In this document: piece by piece, positions 25,647 through 34,348 of the stretch | Position numbering within the stretch: position 1 is the stretch's first letter | How the letters are laid out: each line of letters begins with the position of its first letter | Made by a program: the position numbers and the translations under genes | Notes under the pieces: model-generated | Database searches by the model: none | Told to the model about the DNA's origin: nothing | What the model saw: only the letters and a program-made list of their open reading frames with translations | Assembly: GCA_900110635.1 (NCBI GenBank) | Contig: FOEK01000003.1 | Location: 62,001-126,000, forward strand | Direction of reading: 5' to 3' | Length of the DNA: 64,000 bases | Origin: Lachnospiraceae bacterium NE2001 | GTDB taxonomy: Bacteria; Bacillota; Clostridia; Lachnospirales; Lachnospiraceae

Positions 25647-28058
25647 ATGGACGACAACAATTACAATCAGAATAACAATCAAAACAACAACGATAATAAG
25701 AAAAAACCAGGTGGCTTCAATGGAATGATCGGAGCCATCGTGGTGGCTGTAGTACTATCTATCGTGTTTATTATGGCATTTAACAACTACAGGGCATCCG
25801 GCGAGAAGGAGATATCCTATGACAAGTTCGTACAGATGCTTGAAGATGGAAATGTCAAGGATGTGGAAATCTATGAGAAGAAGATCAAGTTCACACCAAC
25901 CGGCGCGGATATGAAGACTGAAAATGTTACCTACTACGTTATCCGTACAGATGACTACAAGCTGATAGAAAGACTGGACAAGGCTGATGTTAAGTACACA
26001 GCCATAGATGAGGGTGGAAATGCTATCCTCAGCCAGATTCTTTACTACGTAATACTTATCGCAGTTATGTATTTCCTTACGATGATGATCATGCGTCGTG
26101 TAGCTGGTGGCTCCGGCGGCATAATGAACGTTGGTAAGTCAAATGCAAAGCTTTACGATATGACCAAGAATACAGGCGTTACATTTAGCGATGTTGCAGG
26201 TGAAGAGGAAGCGAAAGAGTCTCTTACCGAGATGGTAGACTTCCTGAAGGAACCTAAGAAATATCTTGAGATTGGTGCAAGACTTCCAAAGGGTGCTCTT
26301 CTGGTGGGCCCTCCAGGAACAGGTAAGACGCTTCTTGCCAAGGCTGTGGCAGGCGAGGCGGGAGTACCATTTTTCTCTATGTCTGGTTCCGAGTTTGTTG
26401 AAATGTATGTCGGTGTCGGAGCGTCCCGTGTGCGTGACCTCTTCAAACAGGCAACTGCAAAGGCACCTTGTATCATCTTCATCGACGAGATCGATGCCAT
26501 AGGTCGAAGCCGTGATACCCGTCATATGGGCGGCGATTCAGAGCGTGAGCAGACACTGAATCAGCTGCTTTCTGAGATGGATGGTTTCGATTCTGAGAAG
26601 GGTATCATTATCCTTGCTGCAACTAACAGACCTGAGGTTCTGGATAAGGCACTGCTTCGTCCAGGCCGTTTTGATAGACGAGTTATCGTTGAGAAGCCTG
26701 ACCTTAAGGGCCGTGAGGATATCCTGAAGGTTCATACTAAGGACGTTAAGCTTGACGAGACCGTTGACCTGCGTGAGATTGCAAATGTTACCTCTGGCTC
26801 CGTTGGTGCCGACCTCGAGAACATTATCAATGAGGCTGCACTTACAGCGGTTCGTAAGGGAAGACGTTTTGTATGTCAAAACGATATCCTTGAGTCCATC
26901 GAGGTTGTCTTCGCAGGAAAAGAGAAGAAGAATAACATACTGTCAGCTGACGAGAAGAGCATCGTTGCTTATCACGAGGCAGGACACGCACTTCTGTCAG
27001 TACTTCAGAAGAATACTATGCCAGTTCAGAAGATCACTATCGTTCCTCGTACCAAGGGTTCTCTTGGCTACGTATGGCAGGCGCCTGAGGAGGAGAAGAA
27101 TCTTGAGACCAAGGCTGAGCTTGAGGCAGATATCGTGATTGCTGTGGGTGGTCGTGCTGCAGAGGCACTGAAGTTCCCATCGGTTACAAATGGTGCGTCA
27201 AATGATATAGAGCAGGCAACTCGTACGGCCAGAACTATGGTCACTATGTACGGTATGTCCGAAAGATTCGGTATGGTTCAGCTGGAAGGCATCACAGGTG
27301 AGTATCTGGACAGAAGAAGAGTGCTTGAGTGCTCAGATGAGACTGCAACTCTTGTTGATGAAGAGGTTAAGATGATCATCAACAACGCTTACGCCAGAGC
27401 ATATAAGCTGCTTTCAGAAAATATCGCTATACTTGATGCAGTAGCAACCTTCCTTATCGATCACGAGACAATCACTGGTAAGGAGTTTATGAACATCTAC
27501 AACCAGATAACTGGCGGTGTAGCTCCAAAGGTTGATAAGGCTGTATCACTAACAGCTGGAAATATTTTAGCCCCAACCTTCGCAAAAGTTACGGAGCCAA
27601 GCTATAGCTACAGTGAAGATAGCAAGTCAGATGGCAAGCTGAAGGTTGGCGAGAAGCTGAAGGATAAGCTGAAGAAGCAGAAAAAGAAGAAGTCTAAAGA
27701 AGAGAAAAAAGCTAAAGAGAAAAAAGAGAAGTTCAAGGTTTATGTCAGTCCTGAGTTTGAGGCTAAAAGAGATGAGCTTTTGAATGATGACAGCATTGAT
27801 GAGATAGAGAACAGTACTGAGAATTCTGTTGGGGCTGGATCAAACATTTCAGAAGTGGTTGCATCGGCTGACATTTCACAGGATATGACTTCAGTTATTT
27901 CATCAGGAGATACAACATCATCAACAGCTTCAGAAGGAACAGATACATCAGATGATGCCTCAGAGGAGCTGGTGATAGAGTCTTCTTCACAGAATGATGC
28001 AGAGACTGCAGCAGTTGAAGAAGAGAAACCTAAGATGCCTTGGGATACAACAGAGTAA
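25647..28058 (+). CDS. ftsH: ATP-dependent zinc metalloprotease FtsH with long C-terminal extension
   Basis: 803 residues, about 150 longer than usual. Membrane-bound AAA+ protease that degrades misfolded and regulatory proteins. An N-terminal Asn/Gln-rich stretch leads to membrane helix 1 (near 28-45) and helix 2 (near 128-150). Walker A GPPGTGKT is at 221-228, the zinc site HEAGH at 443-447 and the third ligand D520 in SNDIEQATR. After about residue 635 comes an unusual tail: a Lys-rich stretch ([20 protein letters not shown]) and then a Ser/Thr/Asp/Glu-rich end. The tail has no recognised domain. Only AGGAATTATAT precedes the ATG, a weak site. Confidence 0.96.
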   Translation: MDDNNYNQNNNQNNNDNKKKPGGFNGMIGAIVVAVVLSIVFIMAFNNYRASGEKEISYDKFVQMLEDGNVKDVEIYEKKIKFTPTGADMKTENVTYYVIRTDDYKLIERLDKADVKYTAIDEGGNAILSQILYYVILIAVMYFLTMMIMRRVAGGSGGIMNVGKSNAKLYDMTKNTGVTFSDVAGEEEAKESLTEMVDFLKEPKKYLEIGARLPKGALLVGPPGTGKTLLAKAVAGEAGVPFFSMSGSEFVEMYVGVGASRVRDLFKQATAKAPCIIFIDEIDAIGRSRDTRHMGGDSEREQTLNQLLSEMDGFDSEKGIIILAATNRPEVLDKALLRPGRFDRRVIVEKPDLKGREDILKVHTKDVKLDETVDLREIANVTSGSVGADLENIINEAALTAVRKGRRFVCQNDILESIEVVFAGKEKKNNILSADEKSIVAYHEAGHALLSVLQKNTMPVQKITIVPRTKGSLGYVWQAPEEEKNLETKAELEADIVIAVGGRAAEALKFPSVTNGASNDIEQATRTARTMVTMYGMSERFGMVQLEGITGEYLDRRRVLECSDETATLVDEEVKMIINNAYARAYKLLSENIAILDAVATFLIDHETITGKEFMNIYNQITGGVAPKVDKAVSLTAGNILAPTFAKVTEPSYSYSEDSKSDGKLKVGEKLKDKLKKQKKKKSKEEKKAKEKKEKFKVYVSPEFEAKRDELLNDDSIDEIENSTENSVGAGSNISEVVASADISQDMTSVISSGDTTSSTASEGTDTSDDASEELVIESSSQNDAETAAVEEEKPKMPWDTTE

Positions 28059-28090
28059 TACATAAATCTAGATATATCTAACTAGTTAAC

Positions 28091-28133
28091 AATGTGACAA
28101 AGTGATAAACTCGCTTTGTCACATTTTGCGCTT
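28091..28133 (+). terminator. Terminator after ftsH, repeat family D copy 1
   Basis: AATGTGACAAAGTGA pairs with TCGCTTTGTCACATT (28111-28125) around TAAAC with one G-T wobble, followed by TTGCG. The GTGACA/TGTCAC arms recur at 30551-30604 and 32351-32390. Confidence 0.75.
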
Positions 28134-28188
28134 GATAATGCGCCTAATTTTTCACTATTTACACTATTTTTGAAGGGAAAGTATAATT

Positions 28189-30519
28189 ATGAGAACGAGA
28201 TTTGGAAGGATATCCAAGCTGCTGGCTGGCTTTATGGCAGTGGCTATGGTTATTGGAAGCGGAGCAACAGCGCCTGGAAATGGTACAGGCGATGTGCAGG
28301 CTGGAAAGAAGTATCCATACACATTTCCAGAGTACTATATTGATGAGGATCATTTTCCTGATGATGTGTTCAGGCAGTACGTTAAAGATACATTTGACCA
28401 GAATCATGATAATTATATGGATTCTGATGAGATCACGGAGGCCAGGACCATCTATTGCGACAATATGGGCATCGAGACCCTGAAGGGTATCGAGTGGCTG
28501 CCAGAGCTGCGCGGAATCTACTGCAGCTTTAATAAACTTACGGAGCTGGATATCAGCAAGAATCAGCTGATAACTGGTATCTGGGTGTCAAATAACGACT
28601 TTACCAAGCTGGATTTTTCGGATAATCCTGGACTCGAGTGGCTGTACTGCTTTGACTGCCCTAATCTGACTGAGTTAAATGTAACAGGTAATCCTCTCAT
28701 GTCCTACCTTGAGGTCAATACCTGTCCCCTTGGTTCAATTGATGTATCGAAGAACCCACTGCTGGAGCAGCTGACCTGCGCGACCTGTGGATTAACGGAG
28801 CTTGATCTCAGCAATAATAAGAAGCTGACACATCTGGATTGTCAGCAGAATGATATCGGATCTTTGGACCTTTCAACCTGTCCAAAGATGAAGCGTCTTG
28901 ACATCTGGGATAACGATAAGCTGAGTAACGTTGACGTCAGTGTATGTTCTGAACTTCAGTATTATAATTGTGCCAGCAACAACGTTACAAGTCTTGATCT
29001 TAGCAAGAATAAACAGCTTACAAAGCTTAACTGTGGCTGGAATTATCTGACAAGTCTGGATCTGTCCAACAATCCTAAGCTTTTCTCACTGTCCTGCAAC
29101 AACAATGAGCTTACCTCACTGGACCTTTCTAATAATCCTAAGATGCAGTTTTTGATGGCATTTACCAATAAGATGACATCCCTGAATATAGGCGACAATC
29201 CTCTGCTGATCACTACGATCAACAAGGGTACTAAGAAGTGGGAGGTAAATGCTGCTTCCTATTCCTACACCATCGATTATGGTATCGATGATTCCTATGG
29301 CGGCCTGGATAGCAAGTATTTCTTCTGTGTTGATGGTAATGTGTCTGTCTCCACAACTCCTACCAAGGAGACTACAGAGACCAGCTATTTTGAGGGGGAT
29401 GCGTCTGATACCTCCAGTCTTCTTACCAGGGAAATGGTAGCGCAGACTCTTTATGCTCTTGCTGGAAGTCCTGATGTATCTGGACTTACTTCAAGATTTA
29501 CAGATGTTGAAAAAGATGCCTGGTATTATAATGCGCTGCTTTGGGGTGAGAAGTATAACATATGTCTCGGATTCCCTGATATGGCTTCGGATACATTTGG
29601 CATCGGCAGATGGTGCACAAAGCAGGAAATGGCGAACATGGTAATGCGTTATGCTGAATATATGGGCTATGAAAGAAGCATCGACTTTGGACGTAGCGAT
29701 GATTATGCTGATTATTTTGATGTTGATTCCTCCTGCTGGGAGGCGGTTTGTTGGGCTGCAACCTATCGAATATTCCCGACTGAGGGTGACCGAAATGATG
29801 ATAAGACAAAGCAGTATATCAAGCCATTCAAGGTGACTACAAGAGATGACCTGACCTATATAATTCAGGGACTTCAGGAAGCAAATAAGGTGGCTATAAC
29901 ATCTACACTTCCTATACCTGATACATCGTATCTGCCAGCAAACCCAGATAAACAGGGTAAGGATGCCAGTGAGAACGGTACGAACGAAAATGAAAATAAT
30001 GGTAATGGTTCTGGAAATACTGGCAATGGTGGCGCTGGTAATGGTGGTTCTGGGAATGGAAGCGCTGCTTCAAAACAGGGCAAGTGGGTCCAGACTGATG
30101 ACGGTCAGTACAACTATGTATGCGACGACGGCACCAAGGAAACTAACTGCTACCGCGACGGATGCTGGCTGGATGCAAACGGCAATTACAATCCTGCTTA
30201 TGTTAATGGAACCTGGAAATGTAACAGCACCGGCTGGTGGTATGAGGATAACGGCTGGTATCCATCCAACCAGTGGCTGAAGATAGACGGCTATTGGTAC
30301 TTCTTCCTTGAAAGTGGATATATGGATTATAGCGAGTACCGCGATGGCTGCTGGTTAAATGGTGACGGAAGCTGGAACGAAAGCTACGGCTCTGGCAAGT
30401 GGCACAAGAACAGCACCGGCTGGTGGTACAGCGATGGTGATTGGTATCCATACTCCCAGTATCTCTGGATTGATGGAAGTCGTTACTATTTCAACGCCGA
30501 CGGCTATTGGTCAGAATAA
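28189..30519 (+). CDS. Secreted leucine-rich-repeat protein with SLH-like region and cell-wall-binding repeats
   Basis: 776 residues with a signal peptide (MRTRFGRISKLLAGFMAVAM). After a short N-terminal segment, residues 90-370 hold about a dozen LRRs of the internalin-J style (LTELDLSNNKKLTHLDCQQN), a fold used for protein binding. Residues 410-560 resemble S-layer-homology motifs (RFTDVEKDAWYYNALLWGEK, TKQEMANMVMRYAEY). A Gly/Asn linker (about 590-625) leads to C-terminal aromatic wall-binding repeats (NSTGWWYEDNGWYPSNQW, then IDGYWYFFLESGYM). Two different wall-attachment types in one chain is notable. A GAAGGGAAAGTATAATT site supports the start. Confidence 0.9.
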   Translation: MRTRFGRISKLLAGFMAVAMVIGSGATAPGNGTGDVQAGKKYPYTFPEYYIDEDHFPDDVFRQYVKDTFDQNHDNYMDSDEITEARTIYCDNMGIETLKGIEWLPELRGIYCSFNKLTELDISKNQLITGIWVSNNDFTKLDFSDNPGLEWLYCFDCPNLTELNVTGNPLMSYLEVNTCPLGSIDVSKNPLLEQLTCATCGLTELDLSNNKKLTHLDCQQNDIGSLDLSTCPKMKRLDIWDNDKLSNVDVSVCSELQYYNCASNNVTSLDLSKNKQLTKLNCGWNYLTSLDLSNNPKLFSLSCNNNELTSLDLSNNPKMQFLMAFTNKMTSLNIGDNPLLITTINKGTKKWEVNAASYSYTIDYGIDDSYGGLDSKYFFCVDGNVSVSTTPTKETTETSYFEGDASDTSSLLTREMVAQTLYALAGSPDVSGLTSRFTDVEKDAWYYNALLWGEKYNICLGFPDMASDTFGIGRWCTKQEMANMVMRYAEYMGYERSIDFGRSDDYADYFDVDSSCWEAVCWAATYRIFPTEGDRNDDKTKQYIKPFKVTTRDDLTYIIQGLQEANKVAITSTLPIPDTSYLPANPDKQGKDASENGTNENENNGNGSGNTGNGGAGNGGSGNGSAASKQGKWVQTDDGQYNYVCDDGTKETNCYRDGCWLDANGNYNPAYVNGTWKCNSTGWWYEDNGWYPSNQWLKIDGYWYFFLESGYMDYSEYRDGCWLNGDGSWNESYGSGKWHKNSTGWWYSDGDWYPYSQYLWIDGSRYYFNADGYWSE

Positions 30520-30550
30520 AAAACAAGTAAAAATGATGTGAGAAAATGTG

Positions 30551-30604
30551 ACAAAACGTGACGTTTAAACCGGGTTCAAATCAGGTTCAACTGTCACGTT
30601 TTGT
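30551..30604. repeat. Palindromic repeat, family D copy 2
   Basis: ACAAAACGTGAC (30551-30562) and GTCACGTTTTGT (30593-30604) are perfect 12-bp inverted repeats around a 30-nt loop that contains two GGTTCAA repeats. It lies between the LRR gene and the promoter of the next gene and may end transcription. Confidence 0.75.
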
Positions 30605-30611
30605 TGTATTT

Positions 30612-30620
30612 TGGTATAAT
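30612..30620 (+). promoter_or_regulatory. Extended -10 promoter element for the VanY-like lipoprotein gene
   Basis: TGGTATAAT: a perfect TATAAT with TG one base upstream. No good -35 hexamer at the right distance; that position falls in the right arm of repeat family D. Confidence 0.55.
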
Positions 30621-30641
30621 AAGGCGCGGAGGAATTATTAT

Positions 30642-32312
30642 ATGAGGAAACATAGATTAATTAGAACAGTGGCGCTATTTGTTATGGTCTATTCACTTAC
30701 ATCCTGCGGGCTAGGGCAAAATGATAGTAATACTACTGATGTAGATAATAGTGTAACCAATACGGTGTCTGAGCATTCAGATGAAGCAACTCCTGATAAT
30801 GCATCGGACACTGCTGATGCGGTTGACACAACTGAAGAAACAACTGAGGAGTATGTAACTCAGCCAGCACCTGTGACTGTGGAGGGAAGGCCAGAAGAAG
30901 CAGGTTCTTTGGTACCGGACCATACTTATACTCTGGGAGATGTTCATCAGGTTGATGGCAGACAGGGTGTTGCCTATGGCGATGATTGCTATTATATCAG
31001 CGGCAGCACGACTCTCACCAAGTACGATAGTGAGTGGAATCTGGTTTCGGAGGCCGAGGATCCCTTTGCTGGATTTGAGGATGAGGTAAATCACATCGGC
31101 GATATCGATGTATATGATGGAAAGATTTACGCTGGCGTTGAGTATTTTATGGACGGTGAGTCGAAGAACATCCAGATAGCTGTGTATGACGCAGAAAGCT
31201 TCCAGTTGGAGAATACATATGACTTTGACGCAGAAAGTGGACAGACAGAGGTTTCTGGAATAGCGGTCGATCCGGATTCCAACTCTATATGGCTCACATC
31301 CTGGACCGGCGAAGAGAGTGGCAGATATATTTATAGGTATGACCTGGAAAATGGAGCCTATAAGGGCAAGGTTCATTTGCAGTGCCCACCTCAGTGGCTT
31401 CAGGGGATTGCATACTACGATGGCTGTCTATATATGACGGCAGACGACGGAACTGCTGACCTTGGAGAGCCTGACCACGTGTATAAGACACGGGTTGAAG
31501 AGAATTCTACAGCTGCGACGGTTGTGCTGGAAAGAACCCTTGATGATGTAACCCTTCAGGGCGAGATAGAGGGAATCAGCTTTGATAAGAAGAATGGTCA
31601 AATGTTAATTTCCTACAATCGTGGTTCCCAGATAGTTCTGGGAATGGTGAAGGGCTTCTATGAAGGCTACACTGAAGAAATCCACGAGGTCTTCACGTAT
31701 AACATTGAGGGCCACAAGCGTCAGTATACATTTGAAGAGATAGATGAATGTGTGGATGGCTCGGGCTGGAATCTGATACTGGTCAACACTGACAATCCGG
31801 TTCCAGATGATTACACGGTTAGTCTGACTGACCTGTCAAATGGCAAGCAGGTTGACACCCGTATCTATCCTGCGCTTCAGAAGATGTTTGATGATGCGAG
31901 AGATAGCGGTATTGACCTCTTTGTACGTGAGGGCTACCGCACCCGTGAGGATCAGCAGAGCATAATGGACAGCCGAATCCAGCAGTATCAGGACAGTGGC
32001 TACTCCCTTGAAGAGGCTGAAGCTCTGGCCAAGCAGTATGTTGCAATCCCGGGAACCAGCGAGCATGAGCTGGGAATCAGCGTGGACATCAATGCCAACA
32101 GCAACGTCAGCTCGGACGAAGTTGTGTATTCATGGCTGAATGAAAATGCTTACAAATATGGTTTCATCAAGCGCTATCCCGAGGACAAGATCGACATCAC
32201 GGGCATCAACAACGAGCCGTGGCACTACCGCTTCGTGGGCCAGAAGGCCGCTGCTGAAATGCGAGACCTTAACTACTGCCTCGAAGAATACCTTGACTAC
32301 CTGGCAGAATAA
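30642..32312 (+). CDS. Lipoprotein with C-terminal D-alanyl-D-alanine carboxypeptidase (VanY/M15B) domain
   Basis: 556 residues from ATG 30642, after CGCGGAGGAATTATTAT. The lipoprotein signal MRKHRLIRTVALFVMVYSLTSC puts the lipid-bearing cysteine at LTSC. A Thr/Glu/Asp-rich linker leads to a beta-rich region (about 90-370; YDSEWNLVSEA, SGIAVDPDSNSIWLTSW) that looks like a propeller. The C-terminal 170 residues are an M15B peptidase: REGYRTREDQQ, SEHELGISVDI with H475 and the EPWHYR site with H528, the zinc ligands. It would trim peptidoglycan stem peptides outside the cell. The propeller-peptidase pairing is less common than VanY alone. Confidence 0.9.
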   Translation: MRKHRLIRTVALFVMVYSLTSCGLGQNDSNTTDVDNSVTNTVSEHSDEATPDNASDTADAVDTTEETTEEYVTQPAPVTVEGRPEEAGSLVPDHTYTLGDVHQVDGRQGVAYGDDCYYISGSTTLTKYDSEWNLVSEAEDPFAGFEDEVNHIGDIDVYDGKIYAGVEYFMDGESKNIQIAVYDAESFQLENTYDFDAESGQTEVSGIAVDPDSNSIWLTSWTGEESGRYIYRYDLENGAYKGKVHLQCPPQWLQGIAYYDGCLYMTADDGTADLGEPDHVYKTRVEENSTAATVVLERTLDDVTLQGEIEGISFDKKNGQMLISYNRGSQIVLGMVKGFYEGYTEEIHEVFTYNIEGHKRQYTFEEIDECVDGSGWNLILVNTDNPVPDDYTVSLTDLSNGKQVDTRIYPALQKMFDDARDSGIDLFVREGYRTREDQQSIMDSRIQQYQDSGYSLEEAEALAKQYVAIPGTSEHELGISVDINANSNVSSDEVVYSWLNENAYKYGFIKRYPEDKIDITGINNEPWHYRFVGQKAAAEMRDLNYCLEEYLDYLAE

Positions 32313-32350
32313 TATATGAGTGCAGTGAATCTTGTTTACACATAAAAAAA

Positions 32351-32400
32351 GTGACAGCTGAACCAGGTTTAGACCAGGTTTGACTGTCACATTTTGTTTT
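32351..32400. terminator. Bidirectional terminator, repeat family D copy 3
   Basis: GTGACAG (32351-32357) and CTGTCAC (32384-32390) around a loop with two ACCAGGTTT repeats, T-rich on the + side (ATTTTGTTTTGT) and A-rich before it (TAAAAAAA), so it can serve both the lipoprotein gene on the + strand and yfbR on the - strand. Confidence 0.7.
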
Positions 32401-32415
32401 GTCATATTTTATGTT

Positions 32416-33009
32416 TTACGATAGTTCGTCCAATGTTTTTCCGTACGGAGGAAGGAACTCATCTATAAAGTCCTTTACTTCTGGAAGTTCTTCGGCAAGT
32501 TTATTCAGAGCCTTGCCAATAGACTGCTTGGCGGTTTTAAACTCTGTGTTGCCAGCTTTCTCTTCCTCGATACATTTGATATAAGCAGATATCTTATCGG
32601 CAGCTTTTACAAGGCGTCTCAGGTACTTATCTTCAGCAGAGTTGTTAGTCTTGTAGATTTTTTCAAATGCTGGACGAAGGTCCGACGGAAGTTTCTCGAG
32701 AAGCTTGTATTCTGCAATCTTTTCCACCTCTTTATATGCTTCCTTGATCTCTGGATTATAGTACTTCACTGGGGTTGGCATATCACCAGTAATTATCTCC
32801 GAGGAGTCGTGATATAGTCCGATCAGAGCCGCGCTGTTTTCGTCGAGGTCACGCCCGTATCTGACATTTCCGATCACAGCAAGGGCGTGAGCAATCATAG
32901 CCACCTCAAGAGAGTGCTCGCTGAGAGTTTCATTTCGCGAGTTCCTCATAAGAGCCCAGCGATCGATATATTTCATTCTTGATATTGTTGCAAAAAAGTT
33001 ATATTCCAT
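32416..33009 (-). CDS. yfbR: HD-domain 5'-deoxynucleotidase, YfbR family
   Basis: 197 residues on the - strand. YfbR-type enzymes dephosphorylate deoxyribonucleoside 5'-monophosphates. The family blocks are visible: ISRMKYIDRWALMRNSRNE at the start, SEHSLEVAMIAHAL with the first metal histidine, the HD pair in GLYHDSSEIITGDMPTPVKY, and KAADKISAYIKCIEE. Length matches the family. It begins 26 nt downstream of the tRNA-Thr gene on the same strand. Confidence 0.93.
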   Translation of the reverse strand: MEYNFFATISRMKYIDRWALMRNSRNETLSEHSLEVAMIAHALAVIGNVRYGRDLDENSAALIGLYHDSSEIITGDMPTPVKYYNPEIKEAYKEVEKIAEYKLLEKLPSDLRPAFEKIYKTNNSAEDKYLRRLVKAADKISAYIKCIEEEKAGNTEFKTAKQSIGKALNKLAEELPEVKDFIDEFLPPYGKTLDELS

Positions 33010-33035
33010 AATAATTCCCGTGTAAAAAAAATAAG

Positions 33036-33108
<73 letters not shown>

Positions 33109-33174
33109 TGACTTAATCCCTTAGGACCACTATGCTATTATAAAGGCTTAGACGGCTCTTTGCAAGTGGAGGAT

Positions 33175-33204
33175 AAAAAAAAGAGGGACTCTGAAAGTCC
33201 CTCT
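33175..33204 (-). terminator. Rho-independent terminator of the - strand gene at 33209
   Basis: AGAGGGACT / AGTCCCTCT 9-bp stem with CTGAA loop; on the - strand it is followed by a run of eight T (the A run at 33175-33182). It ends four bases from the stop codon of the gene at 33209. Confidence 0.9.
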
Positions 33205-33208
33205 GATT

Positions 33209-33814
33209 CTACGCAACATAATCGTCGCTGAAGTCAGGCACAAACCTGTAGTATGTGTAGCCTGCATCGTTCTGAAGAGCCTGGATATGACCTGTGTAGT
33301 GAACAGTCTCATCTCCACGAACACTGCTGATGGTTATGTTCTCGCCGTTAAGGAGCTGACGAATCTCATCATCAGTAAAGAAATGCTTGGCGAAAAGCCT
33401 CTTAAACTTAATGTGCCTACCCTGGAATGTACCCTGTGCCATTGCCTTCTTCTCAGCAGAGGTAAAGTACAAGCCACCATTCTCGCGGTCAATGGCCTCC
33501 TTGAAATTCATAATCAAAGGGGCAATCTCGTTCATAGCCTTCTCACTAAGCAGGATGGCATTATAGTGTCTGCCATAGCTGTCAATACGTGGCTCCTGGA
33601 TAAGACCAGCAAAGAATCCCTTGTCGGTGGTGATGTTGGTGTAAGTGCTCTCACAGAATGTGATATACTCTGCGGAACGAAGATAACTGTAAATCTTCCT
33701 GTTCAGCAGATGAGCATACTTGTCGCATCCATTCAGGTGAGCCATCTTCTTTGCGTAGTCATTAATAGTAAGCTTGTTGTTTGTGTTGTTCTCGATAGAA
33801 TTGTTTGTCTTCAT
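33209..33814 (-). CDS. Hypothetical protein, 201 residues
   Basis: Function unknown. Soluble, Asn-rich at the N-terminus (MKTNNSIENNTNNKLTINDY), with a central region mentioning FFAGLIQEPRIDSYGRHYNA and a C-terminal FTDDEIRQLLNGENITISS that faintly recalls the short repeats found behind some topoisomerases (DUF3945-like); that likeness is weak. A CGAAAGGAAACAGAATT ribosome binding site on the - strand and a strong terminator after it support a real gene. It belongs to a small block of orphan genes next to tRNA-Thr. Confidence 0.8.
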   Translation of the reverse strand: MKTNNSIENNTNNKLTINDYAKKMAHLNGCDKYAHLLNRKIYSYLRSAEYITFCESTYTNITTDKGFFAGLIQEPRIDSYGRHYNAILLSEKAMNEIAPLIMNFKEAIDRENGGLYFTSAEKKAMAQGTFQGRHIKFKRLFAKHFFTDDEIRQLLNGENITISSVRGDETVHYTGHIQALQNDAGYTYYRFVPDFSDDYVA

Positions 33815-33883
33815 AATTCTGTTTCCTTTCGTTTATATAATAATTTAATAGTTGCTTATAAAATGTTGGTTAGCTTGTAGTGC

Positions 33884-34018
33884 CTACTTATGGAATATTG
33901 AATCCTTGATACGAAAGAGAATATCCAAAATCCAGTCGAAAAGGCAGAACCCGACTATAAATGCCTCTAATGGACAAGTGAGAATAAAGAAGATTATTAA
34001 GATTAAAATAACATTCAT
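33884..34018 (-). CDS. Small single-span membrane protein, 44 residues
   Basis: On the - strand the ATG at 34016-34018 follows a strong AGAAAGGAGTAAAAACT site and opens a 44-codon frame ending in TAG at 33884-33886. The product begins MNVILILIIFFILTCPLEAF and continues through IVGFCLFDWILDILFRI to a polar end. It is mostly hydrophobic, so a membrane or toxin-like small protein is possible. It lies 69 nt upstream of the 201-residue gene on the same strand. The ribosome binding site is the main support; function unknown. Confidence 0.6.
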   Translation of the reverse strand: MNVILILIIFFILTCPLEAFIVGFCLFDWILDILFRIKDSIFHK

Positions 34019-34348
34019 AGTTTTTACTCCTTTCTATTTGGTATTTCCTTTTTTTTCACCTTGGAGGGCTACGGAGTGCAACGAAGTAAGCTCTCAAGTC
34101 ACCACCCCAAAGCAACGGATACCTTCAAGCGAAAGCACCATATTTCTTTATAATCGCCTTGGCGTGCTCCGCACGCAACATACTGTATTTGGCTTAATAT
34201 AAAATTTGTCCATATATAATAATTTATATAGTTTAAATAATATATTATATAATTTCTGTAAAAAACTCATATATCACTAGATATAAAGAAAAAATCAATA
34301 TATAATATCTTATATACGTAACAAAAAACACTAAACAGGGGTATTATT
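34019..34348. other. Non-coding gap between divergent genes
   Basis: A+T-rich stretch between the small - strand gene and the helicase gene. It holds a perfect GCGTGC-TCC-GCACGC hairpin at 34162-34176, and an 11-base CAACATACTGT (34176-34186) whose reverse complement occurs at 38744-38754 beyond the helicase gene. The last 130 nt before 34349 are extremely A+T-rich and must carry the helicase promoter, but no single hexamer pair stands out. Confidence 0.6.

Noticed and set aside
33287-33880. 197-codon frame on the + strand
   Set aside because: Lies antisense to the 201-residue gene, which has a strong ribosome binding site and terminator; the + frame has neither.
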